From an uncultured Gammaproteobacteria bacterium (GTDB lineage Bacteria > Pseudomonadota > Gammaproteobacteria > PS1 > Pseudothioglobaceae): a stretch of DNA of 37,674 nt. The notes under the pieces are model-generated. The model was not told the origin of the DNA. It searched no databases and was given only the letters and a program-made list of their open reading frames with translations. Position numbers and translations under genes: made by a program. The first letter of the stretch is position 1; each line of letters begins with the position of its first letter. Shown here one piece after another: positions 29,188 through 37,674 of this stretch. The stretch lies in assembly GCA_937899995.1 (NCBI GenBank), contig CALCCK010000061.1, positions 1-37,674 on the forward strand. Reading direction: 5' to 3'.

Positions 29188-30174
29188 ATGACACTAGGCA
29201 CAATCATGATGGACGTGTCAGGCTTGATACTGACGCAAGAAGAAAAGAACCGATTATCTAAGCCGAGCATAGGTGGCGTGATTTTATTCACACGTAATTT
29301 TGAGAGTATTGATCAAGTTAAAGAGCTGATTAAATCAATCCGTTTGATTAATCAAAATATGCTAATTTCAGTAGATCACGAGGGCGGCAGAGTTCAGCGT
29401 TTTAGAGAGGGCTTTACCCACTTGCCAGCCATGGCAAAATTGGGCAAAGTCTATGATCAAGATCCTAAATTAGCTTTAGAACAAGCTTTTTCTTGTGGCT
29501 GGGTTTTGGCGGCAGAATTATTAGATATTGGTGTGGATTTTTCTTTTGCACCGGTGCTAGATTTAGATTACGGCCATTCTCACGTGATTGGTGATAGGGC
29601 GTTTCATTCTAATCCTAAAGCGGTAGTGAAATTAGCCGGTGCTTTGATTGAGGGTATGCATGAGGCGGGCATGAAGTGTGTGGGTAAGCATTTTCCTGGC
29701 CATGGCCATGTGGCACTTGATTCACACCTAGATTTACCGATTGACGAACGCTCAATGAATGAAATTAGGCAAGATATTCTCAGTTTTAAAGGCTTGATTA
29801 ATCAGGGTTTAGATGCTGTTATGCCTGCCCATGTGGTGTATTCTCAGGTAGATGATAAGCCTGCAGGATTCTCATCAAAATGGATTAAAGATATTTTGCA
29901 ATCGCAGCTTGGTTTTGCCGGCGTAGTGTTTAGTGATGATTTATCCATGCAAGGTGCACATTTTATTAAAGGCATTGCTGAGCGTGTGCAGGTGTCGTTA
30001 GATAGCGGCTGTGACATGGTTTTAATCTGTAATCACCCCGAGTTGGTAGAGCAAGTTATTGATCTTAATTGGCCTAAGTGTGAAAAACTACACTTAATGA
30101 AAGGGATTAAACCCTTTAATCTTGATAAAATAGCGCATAACAATCATCGACAAAATATACAATCATTATTATGA
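29188..30174 (+). CDS. nagZ: Beta-N-acetylhexosaminidase NagZ (GH3)
   Basis: ISVDHEGGRVQRFREGFTHLPAM, FAPVLDLDYGHSHVIGDRAF, GMKCVGKHFPGHGHVALDSHLDLP. Confidence 0.97.
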   Translation: MTLGTIMMDVSGLILTQEEKNRLSKPSIGGVILFTRNFESIDQVKELIKSIRLINQNMLISVDHEGGRVQRFREGFTHLPAMAKLGKVYDQDPKLALEQAFSCGWVLAAELLDIGVDFSFAPVLDLDYGHSHVIGDRAFHSNPKAVVKLAGALIEGMHEAGMKCVGKHFPGHGHVALDSHLDLPIDERSMNEIRQDILSFKGLINQGLDAVMPAHVVYSQVDDKPAGFSSKWIKDILQSQLGFAGVVFSDDLSMQGAHFIKGIAERVQVSLDSGCDMVLICNHPELVEQVIDLNWPKCEKLHLMKGIKPFNLDKIAHNNHRQNIQSLL

Positions 30175-30452
30175 GTACAGACAACAAACCAAATTTTGAA
30201 ATTCGTTTATTAAGTGCTTTTAGAAAAACCCTAATTGCCGTTGCAAAAGACACCATGACTAAGCCAGGCTTACGCCACCCATTAACAGAAGGCACACAAA
30301 AAATGATCACCGATTGTTTAGATATTGTCATTTCTAGACAAATAGCCATTGAAAAAGAGTCGGGCACACATACTAAAATGAAGCCAGTTTATACCGATGA
30401 ACAAACGGTACAAAGCTTCTCAGTTGACGATCTTAAAAAGACTTTAAATTAA
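30171..30452 (+). CDS. Hypothetical 93-aa protein, last gene of the rlmD-nagZ operon
   Basis: 4-bp overlap with nagZ; no family recognised. Confidence 0.7.
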   Translation: MSTDNKPNFEIRLLSAFRKTLIAVAKDTMTKPGLRHPLTEGTQKMITDCLDIVISRQIAIEKESGTHTKMKPVYTDEQTVQSFSVDDLKKTLN

Positions 30453-32614
30453 ACAAACTCCAGATTAGCATACGAGCTAATTAACCACTTAGTGCCCGCT
30501 TGTTTGAATTTAATTTGAATACGCGCTGAGTCACCATCACCTTCAAAGTTAAGTACCGTACCAAAGCCAAATTTGGCATGTTTAACCGTCACACCAATCG
30601 ATAGCTGACCTTGCCCTTCGGGATTGATATCTTGATTAAAGATATCATCCTCTTGATAATTTTGTATGGTTGAGCCAAATTTTTGTTTAACAGAATTGGT
30701 GTATTCACTGGGAATTTCATTTAAGAATCGAGAAGGATAGGCGTATAAAGACTGACCATGTAAATAGCGTTTAATTGCAAAAGATAAACTGAGTTTTTTC
30801 ATGGCGCGGGTCATGCCAACGTAGCATAGCCTTCTTTCTTCATCCATTAAGTGTGGCTCGTCTTTACTTTGCCTAGATGGAAACAAGTCTTCCTCCATAC
30901 CGGTTAAAAACACATTGGGAAATTCTAAGCCTTTAGCAGAATGAATGGTCATTAATTGTACGTTTTGATTGATAGGCGCGTTAGTATCACCACTAGAGTC
31001 TAATGAAGCTAGTGAGATAAAGCCAACCACTTCACTCATGTCAGAGTCTTGATCATGGGCGTATTGCTTGGCTGCAGCAATGAGTTCTTCCAGATTTTCT
31101 TTTTTACTACCGACCTTGTCAGTTTTGTCATTTGAATAATGTTCAATTAAGCCAGAAGCTTTAATTAAGTGAGCAACTTTTTCACTTAGATCTAGGTGTT
31201 TGGCATCGTCACACATTTGTTCAATCAGTTGTGTAAATCCGATTAGCGCATTGCTTGCACGAGTCGGTAATGAAGGTGATATTGCAATTGCCGCTTGAAA
31301 GAGGGTGGTGTGATTATCACGCGCAAATTCTCTCACTTTTTCAATGGTGGCATTACCAATACCACGAGTCGGAAAGTTGACCACGCGCTCAAAAGCAACA
31401 TTATCAGCCGAGCTTTCCATTAAGCGTAAGTAACACAGTGCATCTTTAATTTCAGCGCGTTCAAAAAAGCGAAGACCGCCGTAAATCACATAAGGGATAT
31501 TGTATTTAATCAGTCGTTCTTCAAAGCCTCTAGATTGTGCATTTGAGCGATACAAAATAGCGCATTCGTTGGCCGATGCGCCATCATCAATGTATTTTTG
31601 AATAGCGCTAACAACATAGTCTGCCTCATCTGTTTCAGTACGTGCTTCGTATATATCGATCAAATCCCCATTACCTGAATCGGTCCACAACGACTTTCCT
31701 AATCGATTAGAATTATTAACAATAAGCGCGTTAGATGCACCCAAAATATTACCTGTAGAGCGGTAATTTTGCTCAAGTCGGATGGTTTGAATAGGGTGAA
31801 AATCAGATTCTAATTTTTGAATATTTTCAATCTTTGCGCCACGCCAGCCATAGATTGATTGATCATCATCACCCACACAAAATATTTGATTTTTGCCTGA
31901 TGAGAGTAGTTTAATCCATTTGTACTGAATGGTATTGGTGTCTTGAAATTCGTCAACTAAGATGTGTTCAAAGCGATTTTGATAGTGTGTAAGTAACTCA
32001 GTATTGTTTTTTAATAACTCATAACTACGCACTAAAAGTTCGGCAAAATCAATCAGTTCATTGGCTTTACAGTGCGCCTCATAGAGTTCAAATACCTTGA
32101 TACTCTGCTTAACGAAATAGTTATACCCAGCATCGATATCACCAGGGCGAATTCCTTCGTCTTTTTGTTGGTTGATAAACCACTGAATCTTTCTAACGGG
32201 ATATTTTGATTCATCGATTTGATTTTCTTTCATCAGGCGCTTAACAATACGAAACTGATCTTGCTGATCAAGAATTTGAAATTGTGTGCTTAAGTTGGCC
32301 TCAATAGGGTGGGCACGTAATAATCGATGTGCCAATCCATGAAAAGTACCCACCCACATGCTTCTAATCGGACGTCTTAGTAACACTTCAAGGCGTTCAC
32401 GCATTTCCTTGGCAGCCTTATTGGTAAAGGTTACTGCTAGGATGGCGTCAATATGCCTATTTTTCTGTGTGACTAAATAAGCAATACGGTGTATTAAAAC
32501 TCGGGTTTTACCACTACCTGCACCTGCGAGTATTAAAGCATTTTGTCCATCATCTAAAGTAACTGATTGGTTTTGTTTGTCGTTAAGTCCATCGGTAATT
32601 TCAGATAAATTCAT
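30449..32614 (-). CDS. uvrD: ATP-dependent DNA helicase UvrD/Rep family
   Basis: LILAGAGSGKTRVLIHRIAYL Walker A, VDEFQDTN, VGDDDQSIYGWRGA, LMTIHSAKGLEFPNVF. Confidence 0.95.
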   Translation of the reverse strand: MNLSEITDGLNDKQNQSVTLDDGQNALILAGAGSGKTRVLIHRIAYLVTQKNRHIDAILAVTFTNKAAKEMRERLEVLLRRPIRSMWVGTFHGLAHRLLRAHPIEANLSTQFQILDQQDQFRIVKRLMKENQIDESKYPVRKIQWFINQQKDEGIRPGDIDAGYNYFVKQSIKVFELYEAHCKANELIDFAELLVRSYELLKNNTELLTHYQNRFEHILVDEFQDTNTIQYKWIKLLSSGKNQIFCVGDDDQSIYGWRGAKIENIQKLESDFHPIQTIRLEQNYRSTGNILGASNALIVNNSNRLGKSLWTDSGNGDLIDIYEARTETDEADYVVSAIQKYIDDGASANECAILYRSNAQSRGFEERLIKYNIPYVIYGGLRFFERAEIKDALCYLRLMESSADNVAFERVVNFPTRGIGNATIEKVREFARDNHTTLFQAAIAISPSLPTRASNALIGFTQLIEQMCDDAKHLDLSEKVAHLIKASGLIEHYSNDKTDKVGSKKENLEELIAAAKQYAHDQDSDMSEVVGFISLASLDSSGDTNAPINQNVQLMTIHSAKGLEFPNVFLTGMEEDLFPSRQSKDEPHLMDEERRLCYVGMTRAMKKLSLSFAIKRYLHGQSLYAYPSRFLNEIPSEYTNSVKQKFGSTIQNYQEDDIFNQDINPEGQGQLSIGVTVKHAKFGFGTVLNFEGDGDSARIQIKFKQAGTKWLISSYANLEFV

Positions 32615-32623
32615 GATTTTTTC

Positions 32624-32651
32624 TTGCTTGATAGTTTTAAATGGTTATAAT
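32624..32651 (+). promoter_or_regulatory. Candidate sigma70-type promoter for the 61-aa ORF
   Basis: TTGCTT (32624-32629), 16-nt spacer, TATAAT (32646-32651). Confidence 0.45.
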
Positions 32652-32732
32652 ATTATCTTTCTCTGATATCAAGCAATTTTAAGCCTAATTGAAGAGTGTG
32701 AAATTATAAACAAAATTTAAGGAGTATCAATA

Positions 32733-32918
32733 ATGACTTACTACGAAGGTGTTAAAAAAATGGAAGAAATGGGCGTAAACGACAACTATATTCAAGGTTG
32801 GGTAGCTGGTTACTTACATAATCCTGAGCTTGAGGAGCAAAGAATTACTGATGAGTGGGAATCTGGCTTTGCAGATGGCAAAGAGAAAACAGATGAAAAC
32901 TTCGCTAACTTCTGTTAA
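32733..32918 (+). CDS. Small acidic hypothetical protein (61 aa)
   Basis: Strong SD aaggag 8-13 nt upstream, own promoter-like element and terminator; MTYYEGVKKMEEMGVNDNYIQGWVAGYLHNPELEEQRITDEWESGFADGKEKTDENFANFC. Confidence 0.8.
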   Translation: MTYYEGVKKMEEMGVNDNYIQGWVAGYLHNPELEEQRITDEWESGFADGKEKTDENFANFC

Positions 32919-32940
32919 TTACATTTATTAAGAATGATCT

Positions 32941-32966
32941 AAAAAGCCCCGTTTACGGGGCTTTTT
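32941..32966 (+). terminator. Intrinsic terminator downstream of the 61-aa ORF
   Basis: aaaaagcccc gtttac ggggcttttt. Confidence 0.93.
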
Positions 32967-32981
32967 AATGCACCAACCCAT

Positions 32982-33923
32982 ATGCAAAACAGCTGGCAAC
33001 ATAACGCAAGAAACACCTTAAAAGGGGCAAGCAGTTGTAATGATTTTTTTCAAAGCAATCAGTTTGAAGACCAGCACTTCCCAATCAAAATTCCTTTAGA
33101 ATTTGCCAATCTGATTGATAAAAATAATCCGGACGATCCTTTACTAAAACAAGTTATCCCCTCTGAGAACACACAAAGCCAACCAGAGTTTAGTTTATCC
33201 CCATTGGGAGATGAAGACAACGCACCAGTCGCAGGCTTAATTCATAAATATCCTAATCGTGTTTTATTGATTACATCAAGGGTTTGTGCAATTCATTGTC
33301 AATATTGTTTTCGACAAAATTTTGATTATAGTGGTCATGATGCGATTAGTAATTGGTTGGCAATTGAGGACTATATTTGCTCTCATCAATCAATTAATGA
33401 AGTCATACTCAGTGGCGGCGACCCGCTAAGTTTGAGTGATGAAAAACTACAAGACTTGATTGATAAAATTCAGCGGATTGATCATATAAAAACTTTGCGT
33501 ATTCATTCACGTAGCATGGTTGTCACACCAAGTAGAATAACAGACCAGCTGATTGGTATTCTGAATAATACTAAGCTTAATGTAGTGATAGTGTTACACG
33601 CCAATCATGCGAATGAATTATCAAATGAATTTGCTAATGTAATACAAAAACTAGTAAAAATAACTCTGTTAAATCAATCAGTTTTGTTAAAAGGCGTGAA
33701 TGATTCAGTATTAGTATTGAGCGAGCTTTCACTGCGTTTGTTTGATCTGGGCATCTTGCCGTATTATTTACACATGCTAGATAAGGTAAGTGGTGCAGAG
33801 CATTTTTTAATCAGTGATGAGCGTGCAATTCAGCTACATCAAAGCTTAAAAAAAAATCTAAGTGGTTATCTGGTGCCTAAGTTGGTTCGAGATGAAAATT
33901 TAGCCGCTAAAACTTGGGTTTAA
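32982..33923 (+). CDS. epmB: EF-P beta-lysylation protein EpmB (radical SAM lysine 2,3-aminomutase-like)
   Basis: RVCAIHCQYCFRQNF radical SAM motif, EVILSGGDPLSLSDEKL, PYYLHMLDKVSGAEHF. Confidence 0.93.
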   Translation: MQNSWQHNARNTLKGASSCNDFFQSNQFEDQHFPIKIPLEFANLIDKNNPDDPLLKQVIPSENTQSQPEFSLSPLGDEDNAPVAGLIHKYPNRVLLITSRVCAIHCQYCFRQNFDYSGHDAISNWLAIEDYICSHQSINEVILSGGDPLSLSDEKLQDLIDKIQRIDHIKTLRIHSRSMVVTPSRITDQLIGILNNTKLNVVIVLHANHANELSNEFANVIQKLVKITLLNQSVLLKGVNDSVLVLSELSLRLFDLGILPYYLHMLDKVSGAEHFLISDERAIQLHQSLKKNLSGYLVPKLVRDENLAAKTWV

Positions 33924-34438
33924 AGAATAGCTTTCTCTAGATCGGCAATATTCATCTCACCCATGCGAAAATCTATCAATTCCCCTTTTGGACTGTAGAT
34001 GTAAGTGGTTGGCATGCCAACCACTTCGCCAAATTTCTTAAACTCTTTACTGTTGGTATCATCGAATAAAATTATCGGATAGTTCACCATGTAAGTGTCA
34101 GTGAATTCGACAATTGTAGATTTATCTGCTCCCTCATAATTCAGCCCTAATATTTGCACCTTATCGGCGTGTTTTTCATAAAATTCAACAAAGGCAGGGA
34201 TTTCTTTTAGACAAGGTGGGCACCAAGTAGCCCAAAAATTCACTACTAAAAATTTACCTTCAACAGTCTCGTTAGTGTGTGTATTACCGTTCAGATCAAC
34301 TACTGAAAAATCAAGTAGTTTTGTTGATTTTTCATCCTGCCACATTTTTGAAGCTTTGGCGACAATTTCGTCAATGGTAATTGCTTGTGTCGTTGTTAAT
34401 GGTAAAAAAAGTGCGAGTATAATTAGAATTTTTTTCAT
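33920..34438 (-). CDS. TlpA-family secreted thioredoxin-like protein
   Basis: Signal peptide; FLVVNFWATWCPPCLKEIPAF, GMPTTYIYSPKGELI. Confidence 0.93.
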   Translation of the reverse strand: MKKILIILALFLPLTTTQAITIDEIVAKASKMWQDEKSTKLLDFSVVDLNGNTHTNETVEGKFLVVNFWATWCPPCLKEIPAFVEFYEKHADKVQILGLNYEGADKSTIVEFTDTYMVNYPIILFDDTNSKEFKKFGEVVGMPTTYIYSPKGELIDFRMGEMNIADLEKAIL

Positions 34439-34453
34439 AACCAGTTTTTAATA

Positions 34454-34801
34454 ATGAGTGTAAAAATTTATCATAATCCAAGATGTACAAAATCTAGACT
34501 AACGTTAGCTATTTTAGAAGAAAAAGGCATTGATTTCGAAATAATTAAATACTTGGATGACACGCCTAGTGTAGCAGAATTAAAAGGTTTATTAGATGAG
34601 CTTAAGATGGATCCACGTTCTTTGATGCGTACATTTGAAGCTCCATATAAAGAAAACAATTTAGATGATGAATCACTCAGCGAAGATCAACTTATTCAAG
34701 CGATGGTTGACAATCCAATTCTAATTGAGCGTCCGATTGTCAAAACCGATAAAGGCATTGTCATTGGACGACCACCTGAAAACGTTTTAGCGATTTTGTA
34801 A
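34454..34801 (+). CDS. ArsC-family (arsenate reductase, glutaredoxin-type) protein
   Basis: IYHNPRCTKSRLTLAILEEKGIDFEIIKYLDDTPS, NPILIERPIVKTDKGIVIGRPPENVL. Confidence 0.93.
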   Translation: MSVKIYHNPRCTKSRLTLAILEEKGIDFEIIKYLDDTPSVAELKGLLDELKMDPRSLMRTFEAPYKENNLDDESLSEDQLIQAMVDNPILIERPIVKTDKGIVIGRPPENVLAIL

Positions 34802-34805
34802 ACGA

Positions 34806-35468
34806 CTATTCATCAACCAGTAAAGTAGATAGATGGCCTTCACGTGCTTCGATATTTGAATAATAAACATCATCTATTCCTTCAGATACTGAACCCTTAA
34901 CTTCATCAACCGCTAAGATTGCCTCGCTCCAAGCGCTGAGGTTGCTAAATTCATTGAATGATAAGGCATTATCAGTAAATTCATTAATCCACGATAAGCG
35001 CATAAAGATAGGCGCAAAGGCTGCATCAATCATAGCAAAATCAGCACCATTAAAGAAAGTACCTGTGCCTTTGACCACCTCAACTTTAGCAAACTTTGCA
35101 AACAAAGATTCTTTGGCTTTAACGTAAGTTTCTTTATCACCAGTTACAATATTAAATAAGTCATCAAACATTTTGGACGAGAACTCTATCCAAGCGCGGT
35201 TTTTAGCTTTTTGTATTGCATTACTTGGGTGTAAATCATTCTCACTAATGTCATTAGCAAACTCACTAATCACACTTGATTCAAAAATCACTTCATCATC
35301 AGCTTTTAATAAGGGCACCTGACCTGATGGTGAGATGGCTTTAAACCAATCGGGCGGATCCATTGGATTGATAAAAGTGATGTCGTAATCAATCTTTTGT
35401 CTTTTTAATATGATGATAGCGCGTTGAACAAACGGGCAAAGTTTAAAGCTAATGAGTTCTAATTTCAT
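34806..35468 (-). CDS. Glutathione S-transferase family protein
   Basis: LISFKLCPFVQRAIIILKRQKIDYD, PSGQVPLLKADDEVIFESSVISEF. Confidence 0.92.
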   Translation of the reverse strand: MKLELISFKLCPFVQRAIIILKRQKIDYDITFINPMDPPDWFKAISPSGQVPLLKADDEVIFESSVISEFANDISENDLHPSNAIQKAKNRAWIEFSSKMFDDLFNIVTGDKETYVKAKESLFAKFAKVEVVKGTGTFFNGADFAMIDAAFAPIFMRLSWINEFTDNALSFNEFSNLSAWSEAILAVDEVKGSVSEGIDDVYYSNIEAREGHLSTLLVDE

Positions 35469-35470
35469 GG

Positions 35471-35938
35471 TTATTCCCTATGGTATGGATGATTGGTTAA
35501 TAATGAATGCGCACGGTAAATTTGCTCAACGGCTAGTAAGCGCGCCATGGAGTGTGGCAAGGTTAAGTTTGATAAGCCCCATAGTTGATTAGCGTGTTGT
35601 TTACAGGCAGCAGATAGCCCGTCTGCACCACCAATTAACAGGGCTATATTGTCACCATTTTGTTGCCAATTTTCCATGTTTTTGGCAATGTCTTTGGTGG
35701 TATGTTGCTTGCCCTTTTCATCAAAGGCAATGACTAAGTTTAGCCCTTGTGTGGCCTTTATTAGTAGTTCGCCTTCTAAGGCTTTAATTTGCTCAATATT
35801 TTTACCTTTGCGTTTTTGCGCTTCAAGCGTAATTAATTCAAAGTTAAGCGAGGCGGGTAATTGCTTTTGGTAATGATTGATACCAGTCTGTATCCAGTCT
35901 GGCATTTTTTTTCCAATCGCAATCAGCTTAATTTTCAT
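35471..35938 (-). CDS. rlmH: 23S rRNA (pseudouridine(1915)-N(3))-methyltransferase RlmH
   Basis: MKIKLIAIGKKMPDW, LLIGGADGLS, LSNLTLPHSMARLLAVEQIYRAHSLLTNHPYHRE. Confidence 0.97.
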   Translation of the reverse strand: MKIKLIAIGKKMPDWIQTGINHYQKQLPASLNFELITLEAQKRKGKNIEQIKALEGELLIKATQGLNLVIAFDEKGKQHTTKDIAKNMENWQQNGDNIALLIGGADGLSAACKQHANQLWGLSNLTLPHSMARLLAVEQIYRAHSLLTNHPYHRE

Positions 35939-35943
35939 CTAAA

Positions 35944-36327
35944 CTAGTCGTCAGAACTCTCAGAACTCTCAGAACTCTCAGAACTCTCAGAACTCTCAGA
36001 ACTCTCAGCACCAGACCAAAGTTTTTCGAGTTTGTAGAATTCTCGGGTTTTTTCTGTCATCACGTGCACAACCACTTCAGCCAAATCAACCAGTACCCAG
36101 TGGCCTGTTTCTGTGCCTTCAATACCGACAACTTTCATACCTAAGCGCTTGGCTTCAATCTTAATGTTGTTGGCAATACCACGCACATGCTGTGTGGATC
36201 GCCCTGTGGCGACAATGATAGCTTCAATATCAGCGCTTTGCTCTAATACCTTTAAGGTAATAATATTTTCGCCTTTTAATTCTTCAATGGTGTCAGTAAC
36301 GACTTTGAGTTGCTCTTCTAATTTCAT
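35944..36327 (-). CDS. rsfS: Ribosome silencing factor RsfS with (ESS)6 C-terminal extension
   Basis: VVATGRSTQHVRGIANNI, VVGIEGTETGHWVLVDLAEVVVHVMTEKTREFYKLEKLW; followed by SGAESSESSESSESSESSESSDD. Confidence 0.96.
   Translation of the reverse strand: MKLEEQLKVVTDTIEELKGENIITLKVLEQSADIEAIIVATGRSTQHVRGIANNIKIEAKRLGMKVVGIEGTETGHWVLVDLAEVVVHVMTEKTREFYKLEKLWSGAESSESSESSESSESSESSDD
35952..36005. repeat. Six perfect tandem copies of 9-bp unit cagaactct inside rsfS
   Basis: Read directly; encodes (ESS)6 on the minus strand. Confidence 0.98.
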
Positions 36328-36923
36328 AAGTGTTGTAGGTAGTGAATAATGGACTCTGGCAATAGGCCAGATAAACTTTGTTGCGTACCCATTTTACAGT
36401 GAATATCACTAGAAGAAATATCAAGCAGTTCAGTATTGGCAAAATACAGCAAACCTGCAGTTTGATCGTGCAGTTCAGCCACAGCCTGGGTTAGTATAAA
36501 TGAATGAGATACGCTTGGTGCTTGGTGACCTGGGCGTGCAATCACTACAAGGTGTACATGTTGGTGAAAGTCTTGATAATTTTTCCAGGTGTGTAAGTTG
36601 ATAAAGCTGTCCATACCAACAATCAAACAAATAGGCGTGTCAGGATATTCGCGTTTAATATCAATCAAAGATTCAATGGTATAAGAAGCGCTATCTCGGT
36701 TAATTTCGCGAAAATCAATTGACAGTTCATTAAATTCTTGAGTCGCTAATTGCAACATTTCAAGGCGTTGATCATTAGAAAAGTTAAGTCCATTTTTGTG
36801 CACAGGTGCTGCACAAGGCATTAAAAATAACTCAGACAGGTCAAGTGTATTTTTTAGTGAAACTGCATTTTTTAAATGACCAAAATGAACAGGATCAAAT
36901 GATCCGCCAAAAAAACCAATCAT
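36324..36923 (-). CDS. nadD: Nicotinate-nucleotide adenylyltransferase NadD
   Basis: IGFFGGSFDPVHFGHLKNA, LMPCAAPVHKN, CLIVGMDSFINLHTWKNYQ. Confidence 0.96.
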   Translation of the reverse strand: MIGFFGGSFDPVHFGHLKNAVSLKNTLDLSELFLMPCAAPVHKNGLNFSNDQRLEMLQLATQEFNELSIDFREINRDSASYTIESLIDIKREYPDTPICLIVGMDSFINLHTWKNYQDFHQHVHLVVIARPGHQAPSVSHSFILTQAVAELHDQTAGLLYFANTELLDISSSDIHCKMGTQQSLSGLLPESIIHYLQHL

Positions 36924-37642
36924 AACAGGGCATCAAGGGCTTGCTGGCTCACCGGCTGCATTGGATAAGTGCGCGAACCATCATGAATATGATTACGATA
37001 ACGCACAAAATCGTCTTTATTGTCAATCATTAAAAACGGGTTGCCTGATTTTTGTTGTGCCATGGTGGTGGTGATCTCTGATCCATAATCATGTCCACAA
37101 TGCAACAATACCTCATCCCCTATCTGCTTAAATTTTTGCATTGAATGGAATAACACACTTGCGTCAGCACCCGGCATGGCACAGTGTCCTGCGCCATACA
37201 CAAACAAACTATCACCGGCAATCAGATGACCATCCAATAAATAGCAAATACCACCAGCCGTGTGCCCAGGGGTGTTGATAATAGTGGCTTTAGTATCACC
37301 TAAAGTAACCGTGTCGTTGTCATCAACCGTTGTCACTGCATGTCTAAGGTGCAAGTAGCGTGTCTCATTAACACCGACGGTGATTTTAGCGCCGGTCTTT
37401 TCAGCAATTTCATCGACAGCATTGATATGATCATTGTGCCAATGGGTTATCCAAATATCGGTAAGTGTATAGCCTTTGTCAGTAATTTTTTGAATGAATA
37501 AATCTGCATTCCAGGCAGGGTCAACAATCGCACAGGTTTTAGAAGCATGATCAAAAATAAAATGGATTGAGTTTTCATAGGTGCCGATATGATAGAGAAT
37601 CTCTAAAGTGTAGGATTTTTCAGTAAAGGTTTTTTCAAGCAT
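36920..37642 (-). CDS. MBL-fold hydrolase, glyoxalase II/persulfide dioxygenase-like
   Basis: ITHWHNDHINAVDEI metal motif, NTPGHTAGGICYLLDG, LIAGDSLFVYGAGHC, LLHCGHDYG; start MLEKTF at 37642 preferred to track start at contig edge. Confidence 0.85.
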   Translation of the reverse strand: MLEKTFTEKSYTLEILYHIGTYENSIHFIFDHASKTCAIVDPAWNADLFIQKITDKGYTLTDIWITHWHNDHINAVDEIAEKTGAKITVGVNETRYLHLRHAVTTVDDNDTVTLGDTKATIINTPGHTAGGICYLLDGHLIAGDSLFVYGAGHCAMPGADASVLFHSMQKFKQIGDEVLLHCGHDYGSEITTTMAQQKSGNPFLMIDNKDDFVRYRNHIHDGSRTYPMQPVSQQALDALL

Positions 37643-37674
37643 GAGAATTTTCCATAAGTATTGTACAAACATTT

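Noticed and set aside
35952-36005. Repeat cluster considered as CRISPR or mobile-element remnant
   Set aside because: 9-bp units with no spacers, in frame inside rsfS; a coding minisatellite.

Overview
37.7 kb AT-rich bacterial contig carrying about 36 protein genes, dense and mostly housekeeping. It looks gammaproteobacterial, and the gene content would suit a sulfur-oxidising SUP05/Thioglobus-like lineage, but that placement is inference. Recognisable genes include gcvP, parC, queD-folE2, a DAHP synthase, gyrA, prfC, mraY, a cyclophilin+FKBP fusion, a glyoxylate aminotransferase divergent from glcDEF, rlmD, a YkuD protein, a rhodanese, ampG, nagZ, uvrD, epmB, arsC-like, GST, rlmH, rsfS, nadD and an MBL-fold hydrolase. 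I saw no CRISPR array, transposase, rRNA or tRNA. The clearest anomaly is technical: positions 143-200 are an exact 58-nt Illumina universal (P5) adapter preceded by a T15 run, so 1-200 is a chimeric artefact and the first listed ORF is not a natural protein. The best biological leads are: (1) a half-length GlcE whose N-terminal FAD-domain motifs and extreme C-terminus are kept while the middle is missing; (2) a YkuD protein without a signal peptide next to ampG-nagZ, suggesting a cytoplasmic muropeptide-recycling L,D-carboxypeptidase; (3) a 63-aa gene upstream of the SQR-like flavoprotein, broken only at a T7 homopolymer; (4) a cyclophilin-FKBP dual immunophilin cotranscribed with mraY; (5) an (ESS)6 tail on RsfS encoded by six perfect 9-bp repeats; (6) a small orphan acidic protein with an RMF-like residue pattern. 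I did not find a clearly new multi-gene defence or mobile system.
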